A stretch of 64,000 bases of DNA, taken from positions 7,671-71,670 of the forward strand of contig ML133459.1 of NCBI GenBank assembly GCA_003864495.1, written 5' to 3'. Shown piece after piece: positions 25,664 to 38,900 of the stretch. Positions within the stretch are counted from its first letter, which is position 1, and each line of letters starts with the position of its first letter. Both the position numbers and the translations under genes were made by a program. This DNA is from Nemopilema nomurai (taxonomy: Eukaryota; Cnidaria; Scyphozoa; Rhizostomeae; Rhizostomatidae). Under the pieces are notes generated by a model. That model was not told the origin of the DNA and did no database searches. It saw only the letters and a program-made list of their open reading frames with translations.

Positions 25664-26330
25664 TTAAAGGGGCTGTGTCACGGTTTTGTAAACAAACCAA
25701 GTACACGGGACATTGTGCGTTTTTAGCCGGACTTGCACATCGGGATAATGGCGGATGATGCTCCTGTGCATTGATAAGCTCGATAAATTGTATTTTCTGA
25801 GCGTATGTACCGAACATGGAATGGACAATTGCTATATTTCAGCATATGTACCGACAATCGCAACGATAAGTGTATGTTAATTTGGTCTAGGCTAAGGAAA
25901 TGATACTTCATTCAATCATGGCGAAGATATTCCGTTTGTCTTGGTGAATTCAATTGGTGAATTGATCCAGCAAACTTTAATAATGTTTCTCGCTTATAAT
26001 ATTCATCGGTAAGGTAGGTTTTTTGGGGTCATTTCGGCCAATTTCTATAAACAGCTCCTTGCGAGTTGCGGAATCCTAGCCGCAAAGTGTCCTTTTCGTA
26101 TCGCCATCCTTTATCCAAAGAAATATGGTGATAAGGCTGAAGAAAGAACCTTTATTATTCGTTTCCTTTCACATCCAAAAATGCAAAAGGTTCGCACGAT
26201 GAGCACGGATAAAAAAAACTGTTTTATTCCATATTGGTTTTCCTATTGAACGCAGGTTGTTTCACCCAAACAACTTTCGCAAACTGGCGTGTTGCCACGC
26301 GGGATGTCCCTTGTGACGCCGCCCCTTTAA
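25664..26330. mobile_element. Non-autonomous DNA element with TTAA target duplication
   Basis: TTAA (25664-25667) is followed by AGGGGCTGTGTCACGG. At the other end the inverse, CTTGTGACGCCGCCCCT, is followed by TTAA (26327-26330). Imperfect terminal inverted repeats of ~16 bp flanked by TTAA fit the piggyBac target-site rule. The 659 bp interior has no transposase frame, so this would be a MITE. Superfamily is inferred from the TTAA alone. Confidence 0.55.
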
Positions 26331-27574
26331 AATAACATAAGCCAGCAGCATCGCACACAGCGCAAATCATTCAAACCATAAAGAATCAACTTAGCACCAA
26401 CTTGATACTCTTGTTTCTAGTTTCTCGAGTTGGCTCATAATATGAACACTTCATCGGGGATGAGTTACATTTACCATTAACCTGTCAGGCATAAATTGAT
26501 AAAGAAGCAATGGTTGACACCATTGCTCTGCTTCCACTTTGAGGTTCGGATTACCAGTCCACTGGTATATTTTCAAGCAACCCCCAAAACTGTTGTTATA
26601 TTCGCGACGAAGAAGGTTGGCCCAGCGTCTACAATATTTGTCTGTGGTTCATATTGCAGCGTCGTTAAATTTCATGTTTGCATGACAGACAGAAATATTC
26701 GACATTTGACCACTTTGATCCGCATAGTTAGTTCTGTTTGGACTCAAACCTATCGATTTACAAGCTCCTGTATATTGACAAGATGGTCGGAAGCCGAGAT
26801 GTGAGCTCGCAACTTTGGTATCTCATTTTGCTTACTGAGCTGCTGTTCCAGGAACAATGCATTATGGCAATTTGCCTCGTAACTGATGTTTATCAAACAC
26901 ACTTGTTGTTGTCAAGGAACATGTGACCCTAACTTGCCATTCTTTTTTCACAAGCCTGTTTAGTTTTCCAATACTATCTAGCAAAGTCTAACAAAAGTAT
27001 GCTCTTAGTTGGAGAAGGAGAGCCTTGAAAAAGGCTTCAAAAAGAAGGAAACATGGCTCTTGTAAGAGGAAGTGTAAGAGGGTTTTCAAAGGCAATAACA
27101 AATTTCGACGTGGTACGGCTGAAATGGCTCCACCGTTTTCACAACTAAATGTTTAGATATTCCTTAGTATTTTGAACTCCTTATATCACATATCTTAAAA
27201 AAAGACACCTTGTTTTATTAAGTACAGTGTAAAGTGAAAGTATAATGACATCAGTTAAGTATGAGGCCAATTCTCGAATTGGTATCGAATTCATAGTTCC
27301 ACGTTATCTTACCAAACATTAATATTGGACCAGCAAATATTTGCATACCTAGCAAAGATGTGTCAGGACATATCTTGAACTCAGGAAAACATTAAAAGCT
27401 GACTTGCGTGGTTATCTTGGACTTTAGCGCTGATGGCACGATTACGAATCCTGGTGGGCCAAAATAGTTGGCCATCGGGCTCAAATTTTCGGGCACGCTA
27501 AAAGAGGGAACACCATTTGGCTCCTTACCCGCCAAGCAAACAAAGGAAACGGATCAAACATTGATTCGATGGTG
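26331..27574. other. Intergenic, no gene recognised
   Basis: AT-rich, no recognisable coding signal or repeat. Confidence 0.35.
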
Positions 27575-27860
27575 AAACTAGACTGATAACTGGTTGCAAA
27601 AGGCATTTTCCACTTGGTGCCCACACTGTCATTCGTGCGCTTTAAGAAACTCTTTAGACATTTCTTTCCAATAGAACACAACAATCGTTTTGAGAACGCT
27701 GTCATGTTTAGATTGAACAGCCTTTACCATCATCTGATTTTTGTGTTTTGTAATCAATAAATATTTTAGCATCCTCATCAGTCCAATCAGATATCTGGAA
27801 GCTCCTTCGCTTCCCAACTTATCCTCCACGATCATCGATTTGATTGGAGTTTGGTTTCGC
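27575..27860 (-). pseudogene. Myb/SANT-like (trihelix) domain relic
   Basis: Reading the minus strand in shifting frames gives SDWTDEDAKIFIDYK, then FYWKEMSKEFLK, then RTNDSVGTKWK. These match the order of the Myb/SANT-like DNA-binding domain found in Harbinger-associated proteins (W-T-x-E/D start, mid helix, closing K-W-K). Stops and at least two frame changes separate the pieces, so the domain is broken. It may belong to the same dead element as the Cys/His-rich frame at 28.0-28.4 kb. Confidence 0.45.
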
Positions 27861-28041
27861 TTTGCTGACTTGCTGTAGGTGTGCACCAACTTTTATTGTC
27901 TTCGCGTTGAACGTCTCAAACTTGATCCATTGCCGTGTAAACGCGACAAAGACCGTATCCGAATATTTTTACCGGTTGGGGTCTTGTTTGAGTCTTTCCC
28001 TTTCCCTCCTTTAAAGAAGTTTAAAAGAATGTAAAAGAATT

Positions 28042-28445
28042 TTAAACGCAAAATAAACTAAAAGTAATTGAAGTTGTAAGCATTATCAGATTCAGAGCGT
28101 AATCAGAAGTGTTCGAAACTGCCAATTTTGAATCAACGTCGAAGTCAGTTGGATTTTCATCTTCTCCCAGGTGATTATCTCTATAAGAAAGATTACCGCT
28201 TACCTTATTCTCTTTGCTGATGAGACCTTCCTCGAAAGCCGAAACCCTAGTTTCAATCATAGTTGAGAGAATATCTTGACATGATTCGCACATTGCATCA
28301 TCCCTACTTTTGCAGCATAATTCATCAGTTCGTGCTATGACATTCTTTTCGCTGGTGCTTTAAGCAGTCACAAACTCCTTGAGAAACACCAAGCTCAAGA
28401 GTCCCTTTCAAAGTCAGCTGTTTGGAAATCCGCAACAGGTATTTG
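28042..28445 (-). pseudogene. Cys/His-rich (B-box-like) frameshifted reading frame
   Basis: The minus strand reads LTLKGTLELGVSQGVCDCLKHQ, then one frame shift later ELCCKSRDDAMCESC, and remains open to a stop at 28042. The C-x2-H followed by C-C-x7-C-x2-C spacing resembles a B-box or similar zinc-binding cluster. The tail is acidic and unrecognised. The frame change between the Cys/His halves (near 28345) argues for a decayed gene or transposon ORF. Family assignment is tentative. Confidence 0.3.
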
Positions 28446-28819
28446 CATTTTCACTTCTTGTTGATCGGAGAGCGAGAAAACATTTCATTTCATTTCGATA
28501 ATTTTAAAACCTTTTAAAAAGTTGATTTGCTACCAAAACAAGTCGTTGCGCAATATTCGACTTTTGATTTTCCCGCGCTTTCCGTATTGCGTAGGTGAAT
28601 GGTAGCGCGAAGATGACGCGATCGTGGCTGTTTTCTTGTTCTCTCTGGATTTTAGAGGTGCAAGGTGGATGATGAAAACCGAGACACGAAATACGAGGGG
28701 TGTTCAACTTTGACGCGTTCTTAGAGTTTCTGGAAACTAATCATCGACGAAAAATTAAGATAAAAGACGATCTTTGCTACATGATATGCGGAGCTCTTGA
28801 GGTCAACGCGTTACATTGA

Positions 28820-29258
28820 TCGCAAGTTTTTTTCAGAAAAAACCTAGCTTTGGTCCTAGTACTAAAAGTTTCTATATTTTTCACTAGTTTCTAGTACTAA
28901 AATTGTCTTAAAAGTTTCTTATTTTTAGATAAGCATTTAACATCAAATGTTGCGCCTTCCTTTGCATATTTATTGCATTTAGGTTTATAACTCAACAGTT
29001 AGATTTGATATCGTATCGTTGATTATTCTTATGAAAACAGGGGTATTTGCTATCGAGACACCCAGTACAGTGTACTTAAATTGTTATATTATTTTCGTAT
29101 TATTACCGAGACACCCGGTATTATTTTCCGGTTCAAAAAATCATCTTAATTTTTGGGAGTTTCTTAAAAATATGGATTAAGTTCTAAAAGTTTCTTAAAT
29201 TTTTGGGGCTCTAGTACTAGGTTTCTTATAAACTGATTTCTTATAGAAAAAAACGTGT
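28820..29258. mobile_element. Diverged inverted-repeat element related to the 50.4-51.7 kb family
   Basis: The right end (TTTCTTATAAACTGATTTC, then AAAAACGTGT) matches the right end of the elements at 50.5-51.1 kb (TTCCTTATAAAGTGGTTCC, then AAAAAGCGTGT). Interior runs of AGTACTAAAAGTTTCTTA repeat in both orientations, as in that family. The left terminus is not clear. Confidence 0.45.
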
Positions 29259-29819
29259 ACAAAGATTTAATGGTTGAAAAAACAATTTGTGAAGGTTTTG
29301 TGGTATATCTAAGGCTTCTTAAGGTTTGTTTCAACATTTTCCAACTTATTTTTGCAGTTTATTCTAAATTATCTTTGCAACTTAACTAAATTCAACTTGC
29401 TGTTATTTCTAATAAGGGGTCCGGAAAAAAGAAAAAACTCAAAAATCAAATGCCGGTCTCAAAAATCTTATCTTAAAAATACTTCCTCATTTTTCATGTT
29501 GATTGTTGCTAGTGAACATTTTTTGGTACCGAGATGGGTTTGCCGTTGCCAGCAGAAACCCTCATAATTTCAGAACTACTTGTGAGATTTGGCTTTACGT
29601 TCGAGAAAATGCAGACCATGAAATGAGGACTAGAAAAATGCGTTCTTTCCTTTACATGGGTTTTCTCTCATTGAAATGATTTTCTTCCAACATCTAAGAT
29701 TCAATGTAGAATCACAGCCACAAAGCCTCTAGTGCGCATGCCTTGCAATTTCCACTTTGCCTTAGACCTTAGGCCTAGAGAGTTCTTTCGCTGCCTCGTA
29801 TTCGTTATGCTTAAACGGC

Positions 29820-30016
29820 CAGTGACGCATTTACCCATGGGCCCGGGGACCTTCTAAGGTTTTTAATTCTAGAGAGGCCAAAAAAATTTATAATGTTAAG
29901 CCTAAAGAAAGTGCTGTTGATGATTTGAGTAGCATGACACAAACTACTTTGGCATTTTTCAGGGGGCCCTACTAACTTAGGCCCAGGGCCCCGGCAGTCG
30001 TAAATGCGTCCCTGTC
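29820..30016. mobile_element. Short MITE-like element with ~15 bp inverted termini
   Basis: CAGTGACGCATTTAC at the left is mirrored by GTAAATGCGTCCCTG at the right, with GGGCCC-rich arms just inside. The ~200 bp core has no open frame. Flanks TAAACGGC and TCAACGAT could be a worn 8 bp target duplication (hAT-like), but this is weak. Confidence 0.5.
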
Positions 30017-32940
30017 AACGATCCGACCAAATTTGAAGAAATGGACCAAGCTATAAACCGATCATATGCAATTTCGAATTAGGCTCGACATCCTTCGAGT
30101 TTTAACTTTGCGCAGACACCAAGTTAGCTAACACAAAGGAATGCCATTCGGCTTTGAATAATCCTGATTGAGATTGGCTTGTAAAGCTTCGATTGTGCCG
30201 AAATGTCCGATTTTAAATGAGAAGTGGGATTTGCTTTTGTTTTATTGGGGTATGTTTCCATTGCGAACGCTTCACGCGAGAGCGACTGGGAATTCAAATG
30301 CCTTTTGGCTGCTATAAAATGCTCTGTGTTAGTTTTCAGTCTAGAAGACAAATTTTTTGTTCAATTGTTCTTGTGAAAAATTCGATGTTAATGACTACAT
30401 TTTTAAAGTGGAAATAAAAACGTTCACTATTTGGCTGGCCTATTTTGGTTTCTAGTGCACCAGAGGCTGTACCTGTTTAGTCATGCACCAGGTACGTTCA
30501 TCAGGTGTGCACCATACATTGAATGTTACTTGGCATTGAACTATGCACAAAATAGATTGGCTCTCTTTCTAGGAGCTGGTAGAACATTCTAGGTGTATGC
30601 AAGTAATGTACGTTGAGTAGAGAGTTATGCATCAGATTTATGAAGAGCTGTTGTCTCCCTACGCGCTGACAACTCAAAATTTCCATCGACAGCTAATGAG
30701 TACAATTGTTCACATTCCATAGAAAACAAAGACGAAATTTCTGTGCAAAACCAATGGTCTTACAAACTGTGCAATCTTCCATTTATCATTGCCCTGCTAT
30801 GATTCAATATAAATTACAAAGTAGGTAAACTCTAAAACGTCTTCTGACTTTCCCTGTGACTTCGCGCGCAAGGTGACAACCGAGAGTTATGTGAGGCGTG
30901 ATTGAATTCATTTTGCTGTCATTTGCCTACTTCAATAGTTTCCCATAATAGTGACCTGTCCTGTGTTCTCTGCGAAATGTACCCATCTGTCACTGCATCT
31001 ACCACGGGGTTGTCTGTTCAAGTAGCTTCATTGGAAAGTATTGTGCTCTTAAGGAGCCTCGAGACTGGCTTTAAATTTTTAAAAATCTGTGATGTTGAGA
31101 CCTCAATAAGAAGTGAAAGCAAGAAAATATTACTGACCTATTACGTAATGACTGATTGAAATCGAGACTGAGAGTCCGGTCTGTGTCTGGAGTAGGGTGG
31201 CACTTTTCAGCTTCTAGATTCGACGTATTCGCACGGTCCAGGTCTGTTTGCGTGTTTCCTAAACAAGGCTCTCCTGGTGAAACAAAACAAGAAAAGCAAA
31301 AATAGCTCAAAGGAATGTTTAATAACACTATCGATTAAGGTTCAACACGGCTGAGCAAGGCATGGCAAGTGGGAAAAGTAGCCAAACGAGATGAGGTTGA
31401 TCAAGAGCAGCTGCCAAGTTCGTTAACACGTGGCTTGAGCAAGCCAGTAACACGAGACCAGCTAGCATGGGTATCTGGGGCGAACCCCAAGGACGCAGGA
31501 AGCACATAAAGGGTATGGGGCGGGTAAAAAAACGGCGCATGAACACTCATACTTTTACATTTGGAATGGGCATTTTTGGTTCTTGCACGAGCATTTTGGC
31601 GTGGTTTGACAAAGAGGGGTCATGGCCCCTCTGCCCCCCTTAGTTGCAACATTACCGGTGAACCCTTTTAGTAGGTGGCGGTGTCCGTAGCGTCATCTGG
31701 ATTGAACAAAATTGTGATTACGTTGATAACAGGCTGGCCTATGAACCAGGAGCTTGAGTCTCACATTCCGGGCAAGCCAGACAGATTGAGGCGCGACTCA
31801 GCGATTGCGGCTTTCTGCGCGGATGGAAATCTTCTTTGGCAACTCCGGTAACAATAGCGATAAAACACTAATCTCTGGTTGGTCTCAGCATTCAGAAAAC
31901 TATATATTCAAGGACATTTCAAAGACACTGGTACATGTCAATGCGACAACGGAATACCTTTGTACAATAGAAAGAGCTTAAATCACGACTGCTCATAATG
32001 TGTATTGAATTTTGCTATTTATATAAAATTGCGATGCATTAAGTTGTGATAACGAATTAATATTAATTTTTCATGTTGTCCATATAATTTTTCCAACGAC
32101 TAACGATGTATATGCTTCAATCATAAGGCCAATAACACTAAGGCCATCACAGACAACAGTCATTTGAAGTTACTGATTTAAATAAATGAACTGTCATTGT
32201 TAAATAAACTGACTTAATTAGAAAAACAGATTTAATTAGATAAACTGACTTTTATAGATAAACCGACTAAATTAGATGGTCTGGCTTGATTAAGTGAGCT
32301 GTTTTGATTATGCATAAAACACAAGCAAAAAACAAGTAACATATAGATAATATAAAAACTGATACTGGGGCGAGAGTAAAATGTAATGACACTTCTGCCA
32401 TTCTAATATCCTCATGTTTGAATGCAAAGTTACTCACGACTTTGCTACAGTTAATCACAGCAGAAACAACGACTGATGGAACGGTCAACAAAGGATCGAC
32501 AAATGAAGAAAGGGGAGGACACGATGGTTTAACATTGCAGAATTTTGCTAGGCGATGCTTCGCTCGAAGATATCATTATTCTACAACGTGAATATGTAAT
32601 GCAAGAAATGTAAGATTTCGTAGTAAAATCTGTAAGCCAAAGATAAATACACAAACAAATCAGCTGGGTTAGTTATAAGGATGACAAAGATTAAGGGATG
32701 ACAGTGCACGACGAGACATGTCAGCAAGAACTATTGGCATTTCATTGGTACGCACTTCAGTGACGCAGAGCTGTGTTATTTCTTTGTGTGACGTTATTCG
32801 AAGTGATGTTGAAGTAAAAAAAGACAGCTGGTGGAGTAGTGAATAAATGACAGTGATTACAAGGGTTTCAATGACGCCAGGGTGAAAATAATTACAGAGA
32901 ACAGAGATTCAGAGCTTCACTGAACTGATGAAAAGAGGGA
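30017..32940. other. Intergenic, no gene recognised
   Basis: Several short frames, none recognised. A loose tandem of GACTTAATTAGATAAACT-like units lies at ~32.20-32.28 kb. The right end is the 3' flank of the minus-strand choline transporter gene. Confidence 0.35.
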
Positions 32941-35900
32941 CTATGTTGCTTCGTAATTTGTAAAGCCGGTTTGAGTATCAATTTCCTGTTTTTCATATTT
33001 ACCACCTTTGGAATGCATATTGATGTCATCTTTCAACTCAAATGCCTGAAGCAAGTCAAACTTCTCTGAAATCTTCCACGTTTTGAACAAAAGCTGGAAC
33101 ACGTAGGATACAGAGATGAGTGTGAGTAACGAGATTAGCATGGTAAATGTCCGGAAGGGGAACAGCTGCTTCTTCAGGTTCTCGTCGTATAATGGATACT
33201 TGATGAATGGCTGAAGACCAATGACAGGCTCACCACCGCCAAGCCTCAATACGAGGCCAATGCAATAGGCTGCAACCGAACCATATATGTTCACAAATGG
33301 AACGTAGATGGCGCACAAAAGTTGCGGGAACAATATAACGAAAACTAGATCTGAACATAAAGCCCACAAACTATAAATGCTTTTGATTGTCAGGGCCATT
33401 ACGGTCGAAAGAGCGCCAACGAAGAAGATTCCGATTCTTATCACCCAGATAAGCTCACGGTCAGAGGCCTAAAAATGAAGAGTCACGGTCAGAGGCCTAA
33501 GCGATGGTAACCAATTGAGTAATACTGGTTATGCAAAAGCGAAAAACTTTCAAGTTCTGTCATTAAGAGCTTAAAAAATGGATTCAAAAGTTACAAATGG
33601 AAATCCATCTTGCGTAAGGATTCTCTTAACTTCAGGAACTGTAAAACCCACTTGCTTAGATTTTATCAACTTTTAATTATGCGACACCCCAAACAGTGAA
33701 ATGTTTAGCAGATAAATCAAATATGTGGTTCAGGTACGAATAACCAGTGCCAGGTCATCTCACAAAAATTGGCCAGGGCGTGCACAGTCTTAAAAGTCTA
33801 GAACATCGCTAATGACAACAAGTGACATTTCAATGATTTAAAAAATGGTTTCTAGGTGGACTTTCAATTAAAACATGAACCACAAGAATTTTCTAACAAA
33901 TCTTGATGACCTAAAGGTGGTTTGCAAATGCAATTTGTTCTAGCTGCATGTGCTCCGCCTTTTCCGGTATGATGGATACCCTCATTATACAAAATTCCTC
34001 CTCTTCCAGATGTTTAATGATACTTGAAAGTCTTCAATTATTTCGATCGAAACTCGATGAGGCGACAAAAACGTTTGGAACATAGCTACGGTTTGGAATT
34101 TGCTGGTGACAACTGATCACGCTCAAACTGTCACGTGGTCCTAGTCATTTTGCATACCTTTAAAAGGAACTTCAGAGAAGCCTATGACAGAAATAAGAAT
34201 CCTCGAAACACTTTACCTACCTTTGGACGAAGGATCAATTTATAGATATTGTATCCAAACATGGAGCTGGCTGAGAGCACTGATGAATCGGCGGATGACA
34301 TAACGGCTGCTGAGATGGCACCAAGGCCGAAAAATGACACCCACTTTGGGGTGAGGTATTGCAGCACGAGCGGTAGAACCAGCCGTGAGTCAGCAAGCGT
34401 CTTGTTGTCACTGGCCAAGGCATTGGGAACACTGACATCGGACCAATCTGTGAATAGCAAATCAAGAGGTTTTTGTCAGCAGTGACAGAATGACATTTTG
34501 AAATGACATAATAGTGACAGAATGACATTTGGGATAATGGGGCATAAGCGCTCTCGGAAAAGTATAAATCCAGATATTTTAATTACAGTTCAGTCCATGA
34601 TTTGACAAAAAAGACTATATTAAAGATATAATATGTATTAAGTTGGTCTAGGTTGCTAGAGAAAAATCCTTTAAAAGTAAAATGCCTTGACTACAGAACG
34701 GCCTCGTTGTGTCTTCGATATTTTATGGGTAATCGAATACACAACACCCTAAAAAATTTGTCTTACGATGCCATACGACCTATAAACATCATATAAATAT
34801 CTAAAAGAAATAATCTATTAAACATGTATATTAATGTTGAGAGACAATAATAACAAAAGTTCTACGAATTTGTCGATGCTAAAGCAATCGATGCTAAAGC
34901 GATCGATGCTACAGCGGTCGATGCTAAAGCGGTCGATGCCAAAGCGGTCGATGCTAAAGCGGTCGATGCAAAAACGGTTGATGCAAAAGCGATCGATGCA
35001 AAAGCGATCGATGCAAAAGCGGTTGATGCTAAAGCAGTCGATGCTAAGCGGTCGATGCTAAAACGGTCGGTGCTAAGCGGCCGATGCTAAAGCGGTCGAT
35101 GCTAAAGCGGTCGATCCTAAAGCGGTCGATGCTAAAGCGGTTCATCAACATGATTAGGGACGACCAATGAAAGTAACACATTAAACAGAAATATGAAATG
35201 CAGGATCTTTTATTTCTTCTCTTTCTCTTGATTCAGAATATCTTCGTGAATGGTAAAAGTCTTCAAACAAATGTCTTTACACCACTAGTGAAACTGGTTT
35301 AGGTGAACTAGTACTAAATAAATTAGAATTTGAGCATTTCTTATTAGTACTTGCCAGCAGATTTTGCAACAGCGCCAATTAAAACAGCCGGTATTGCCAT
35401 AAACACGCAACCAAAAGCAGCACAGATCGAGAGAACCTTTGCTCTTTTTGCAGTTTTGGAAGACAGCACTCTCTGGAAATAAACCTGCCATGGAACACCA
35501 CCAAAGCACTGAAATAGACAAACAGCAAGCTCATTGAAAGCAAACAATTAACGATGATGAAAGGCAGACCTGAAGGTATAACAAAATGGTTAATAGCTTT
35601 TTGCAATTTATTGGAACGATTGTAGGGCTCTCTTAATTGAAAGTCGAGTTTAATTTGAAAAATTCCCGTTGAGCTGTACTGATTCGCTACGCTCACATGA
35701 ATATCAGAACTTGCAATCTCTTACCAGAAGCATAGCATAGTCAAGCCACTCTCCAGTATACTGATCGTCGTATTTCCCGACCCAAACTGAACTTGTTTCT
35801 GCAATTAGCTTCACGTGCTTATTCATCATCCGCAAATGGAATTGTCATCCACTGAAAAAATAAATAACGCCTTAATACATTGCCTTTTTTCTATCGCAAG

Positions 35901-38900
35901 ACAGTATTTCCATAAAATATTGGAACAAGTCTTTACATACGATTTTCGCAACTGCTTTAAAAATAAACCTAGATACGAAAACGATGACGAAGTTCTCGTA
36001 TCACTAAAATTCTAAAAGACTTTACTTTAAAGGGAAATTGTCGATAAACTCTATTTTCAGTTGAAATATTGGTGTCAGGTAAGCAAAATACCAAGAAATA
36101 TGAGGGCGGCATATTATAAAACAAGTCTTTTCAAGTTCCTTTTATATGTTTAGTTTACCTCGCTCCAAACACGTGTTTAAGTCTTGGATTATTTCTGTTT
36201 AAGTTTGGTTTGCTAATGACAAACCAATCCTATAGTTTGGGTTTATATTGTCCAAACCCGTCTGGAAGGTCGAAAATCATTTTATATTTCTCTGTATCTC
36301 TGTATCTGTATCTCATTTTATATATCTCTCATTTTATATTTTTCTATTTGCTCTTTTCAAGCTCTAAGAGATATGCCAAATAGTGGATACCTCTAATCAT
36401 GACAATTGAAACTTCATAGAGACAGAGTCCAGAAAAGTTGCTAAACTTCCTCCAGACAAAAACATCCTACAAGGCAAACCTTCACCACAGGACAATAGAA
36501 AATGGGCGTGGCTTAGGTGTGTCACGGAAGCTTCTATTGTTTTGTCAGGTCCTGCCTCCGGTCAGTGGCCATGCGACCGTAATGTTTTCCTGACTCTGCA
36601 TAGAGACCAGTTCACGTCTATAGTACTTATACTACCTACCATCAATACACCAATTACCAATAACACCAAAACTTACCAGGCCCACAAAGATGCAAATCAG
36701 CTGCACAACATCTGTATACGCAACCGAGTACAAGCCACCGAAGAATGTGTACCCGACGGCAATAAAAGCAGAGATGATAACTGCTAGATCGATGTTAAGG
36801 TCCAGGATAACGCTAAGTGTAGCTCCCAGGGCCCCTAAGATCGCAGCGGTCCACATTGTTTCGCCAAGAAAAGCCGGAATGTACAGTAAGCCGCCCATCC
36901 AGTTGGAGTACTTCTCTTGCAGCGGGTCTAACATGGTTACATAGCCCTTTTCGCGCATGGTCCTGGCAAAAAAGAAACCACCTGCAAGTAAGAGGTTTCT
37001 TATCACTATGAATCTAAACAGGACCTATGTTAGAATATCCATCTAGGATAGCCCTAAAAATTGGCCAACACTTCCATAAGCAGATGCGATGCTTTAAATA
37101 GCCACAGCTGCGATCGAGTAAACGGGCTAACAGGTCGATTTCAGGTCGATTTCACCCAGGTTCTTTATTAAAGGAAACATGACAAATGGTGAAATCAGAC
37201 ATCAAATAGTTAAGTCGGACATCAAATGATTAAATCGGACATCAAATGGTGAAATCGGACATTAAATGGTAAAATCGGACATCAAATAGTTCAGTCGGAC
37301 ATCAAATGATTAAATCGGACATCAAATGATTAAATCGGACATCGAATGATTTAGTCGGACATCAAATGATTAAATCGGACATCAAATGGTGAAATCGGAC
37401 ATTAAATGGTGAAATCGGACATCAAATAGTTCAGTCGGACATCAAATGATTAAATCGGACATCATATGGTGAAATTGGGCATCAAATAGTTCAGTCAGCA
37501 TCAAATGATTAAATCGGACAACATATGGTGAAATTGGGCATCAAATAGTTCAGTCAGCATCAAATGATTAAATCGGACATCAACTGGTGAAATCGGACAT
37601 CAAATAGTTCAGTCAGCATCAAATGATTAAATCGGACATCAACTGGTGAAATCGGACATCAAATGGTGAAATCGGATATCAAATAGTTCAGTCAGCATCA
37701 AATGATTAAATCGGACATCAAATGGTGAAATCGGACATTAAATGGTGAAATCGGACATCAAATAGTTCAGTCGGACATCAAATGATTAAATCGGACATCA
37801 TATGGTGAAATTGGGCATCAAATAGTTCAGTCAGCATCAAATGATTAAATCGGACATCAACTGGTGAAATCGGACATCAAATGGTGAAATCGGGTATCAA
37901 ATAGTTCAGTCGGCATCAAATGAATAAATCGGACATCAACTGGTGAAATCGGACATCAATGGTTAAAATGGAGACTGTTATTTGAGGTGCGCTTTTTCAA
38001 AGGGTTATCTATTCGACAAGGGATATTTCATGAAGGAAATATGGCAAAGAGAACAAACATACTTTATCAATTTGGTTGCCAAGAACATGTATGAGTAGAT
38101 ATCAAACCATATGGGATTTTTTGTAGACGATAAAAGAACTACTGATAAGAACAACGTACCTATCAACAAACTAACCGCATAGCCCCAAGGGGCCTGGGCC
38201 CAGACTAAGCCAGAAGTATAGACGGATTCAGCTGTCCCATTGATGTATCCACCGCCGACCCACGTTGCTAGAATTAATAGATAATGAAAGTTAAGGGGCT
38301 TTGAAATGAAGGGGCCAACAGCATTTGCGCTCAATACAAAGACTTTTGAAAAGATAATATGACCAGAAAGGAGACAAATTGCTAAAGGAATGAGAATCGC
38401 AAAATAGTTATAGCTAAATTATTTCATTAAAACTGAAAACGATGTTTGGAATGTGGGAGGGGGGGGGGGGTTGTCTGACACCCCCTTAAGAAGACTCTCT
38501 CGATGGCGAAGCATCATCATCTCGAGATCAAATTCATTGTAACGGAAAACGAAAGAAAATTACTGTAATAACAAAAAAGTTTGTGCTATTAAATCATAAG
38601 ACGACCTAGATTGCGTACTAAAAGGCATGTAGTATGTCCGTAGTGAAAAGCAAATCTATGATACATGTGTAAAGAAAGAAAATCACAAAGACAACAAAGA
38701 CCAAAATGATACAATTTGCAAACAAGTGGTGGGATCGTAGCCCCCGGAACTGTCACGGGAAGTGTTATTTTCTGTAAATAGCTATTAATAGCGTAAAGGC
38801 TGGAATACACTGGGCATTTAAGCCCTGCTCACACTACGCAACAGGCAGGCCAGGCCTACAACCTATCCACACTGTATCCACACTGTGGGCCCTCTTCACG

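Noticed and set aside
34834..35061. 75-codon frame with repeating MLKRS motif
   Set aside because: A consequence of a 15 bp minisatellite inside an intron.
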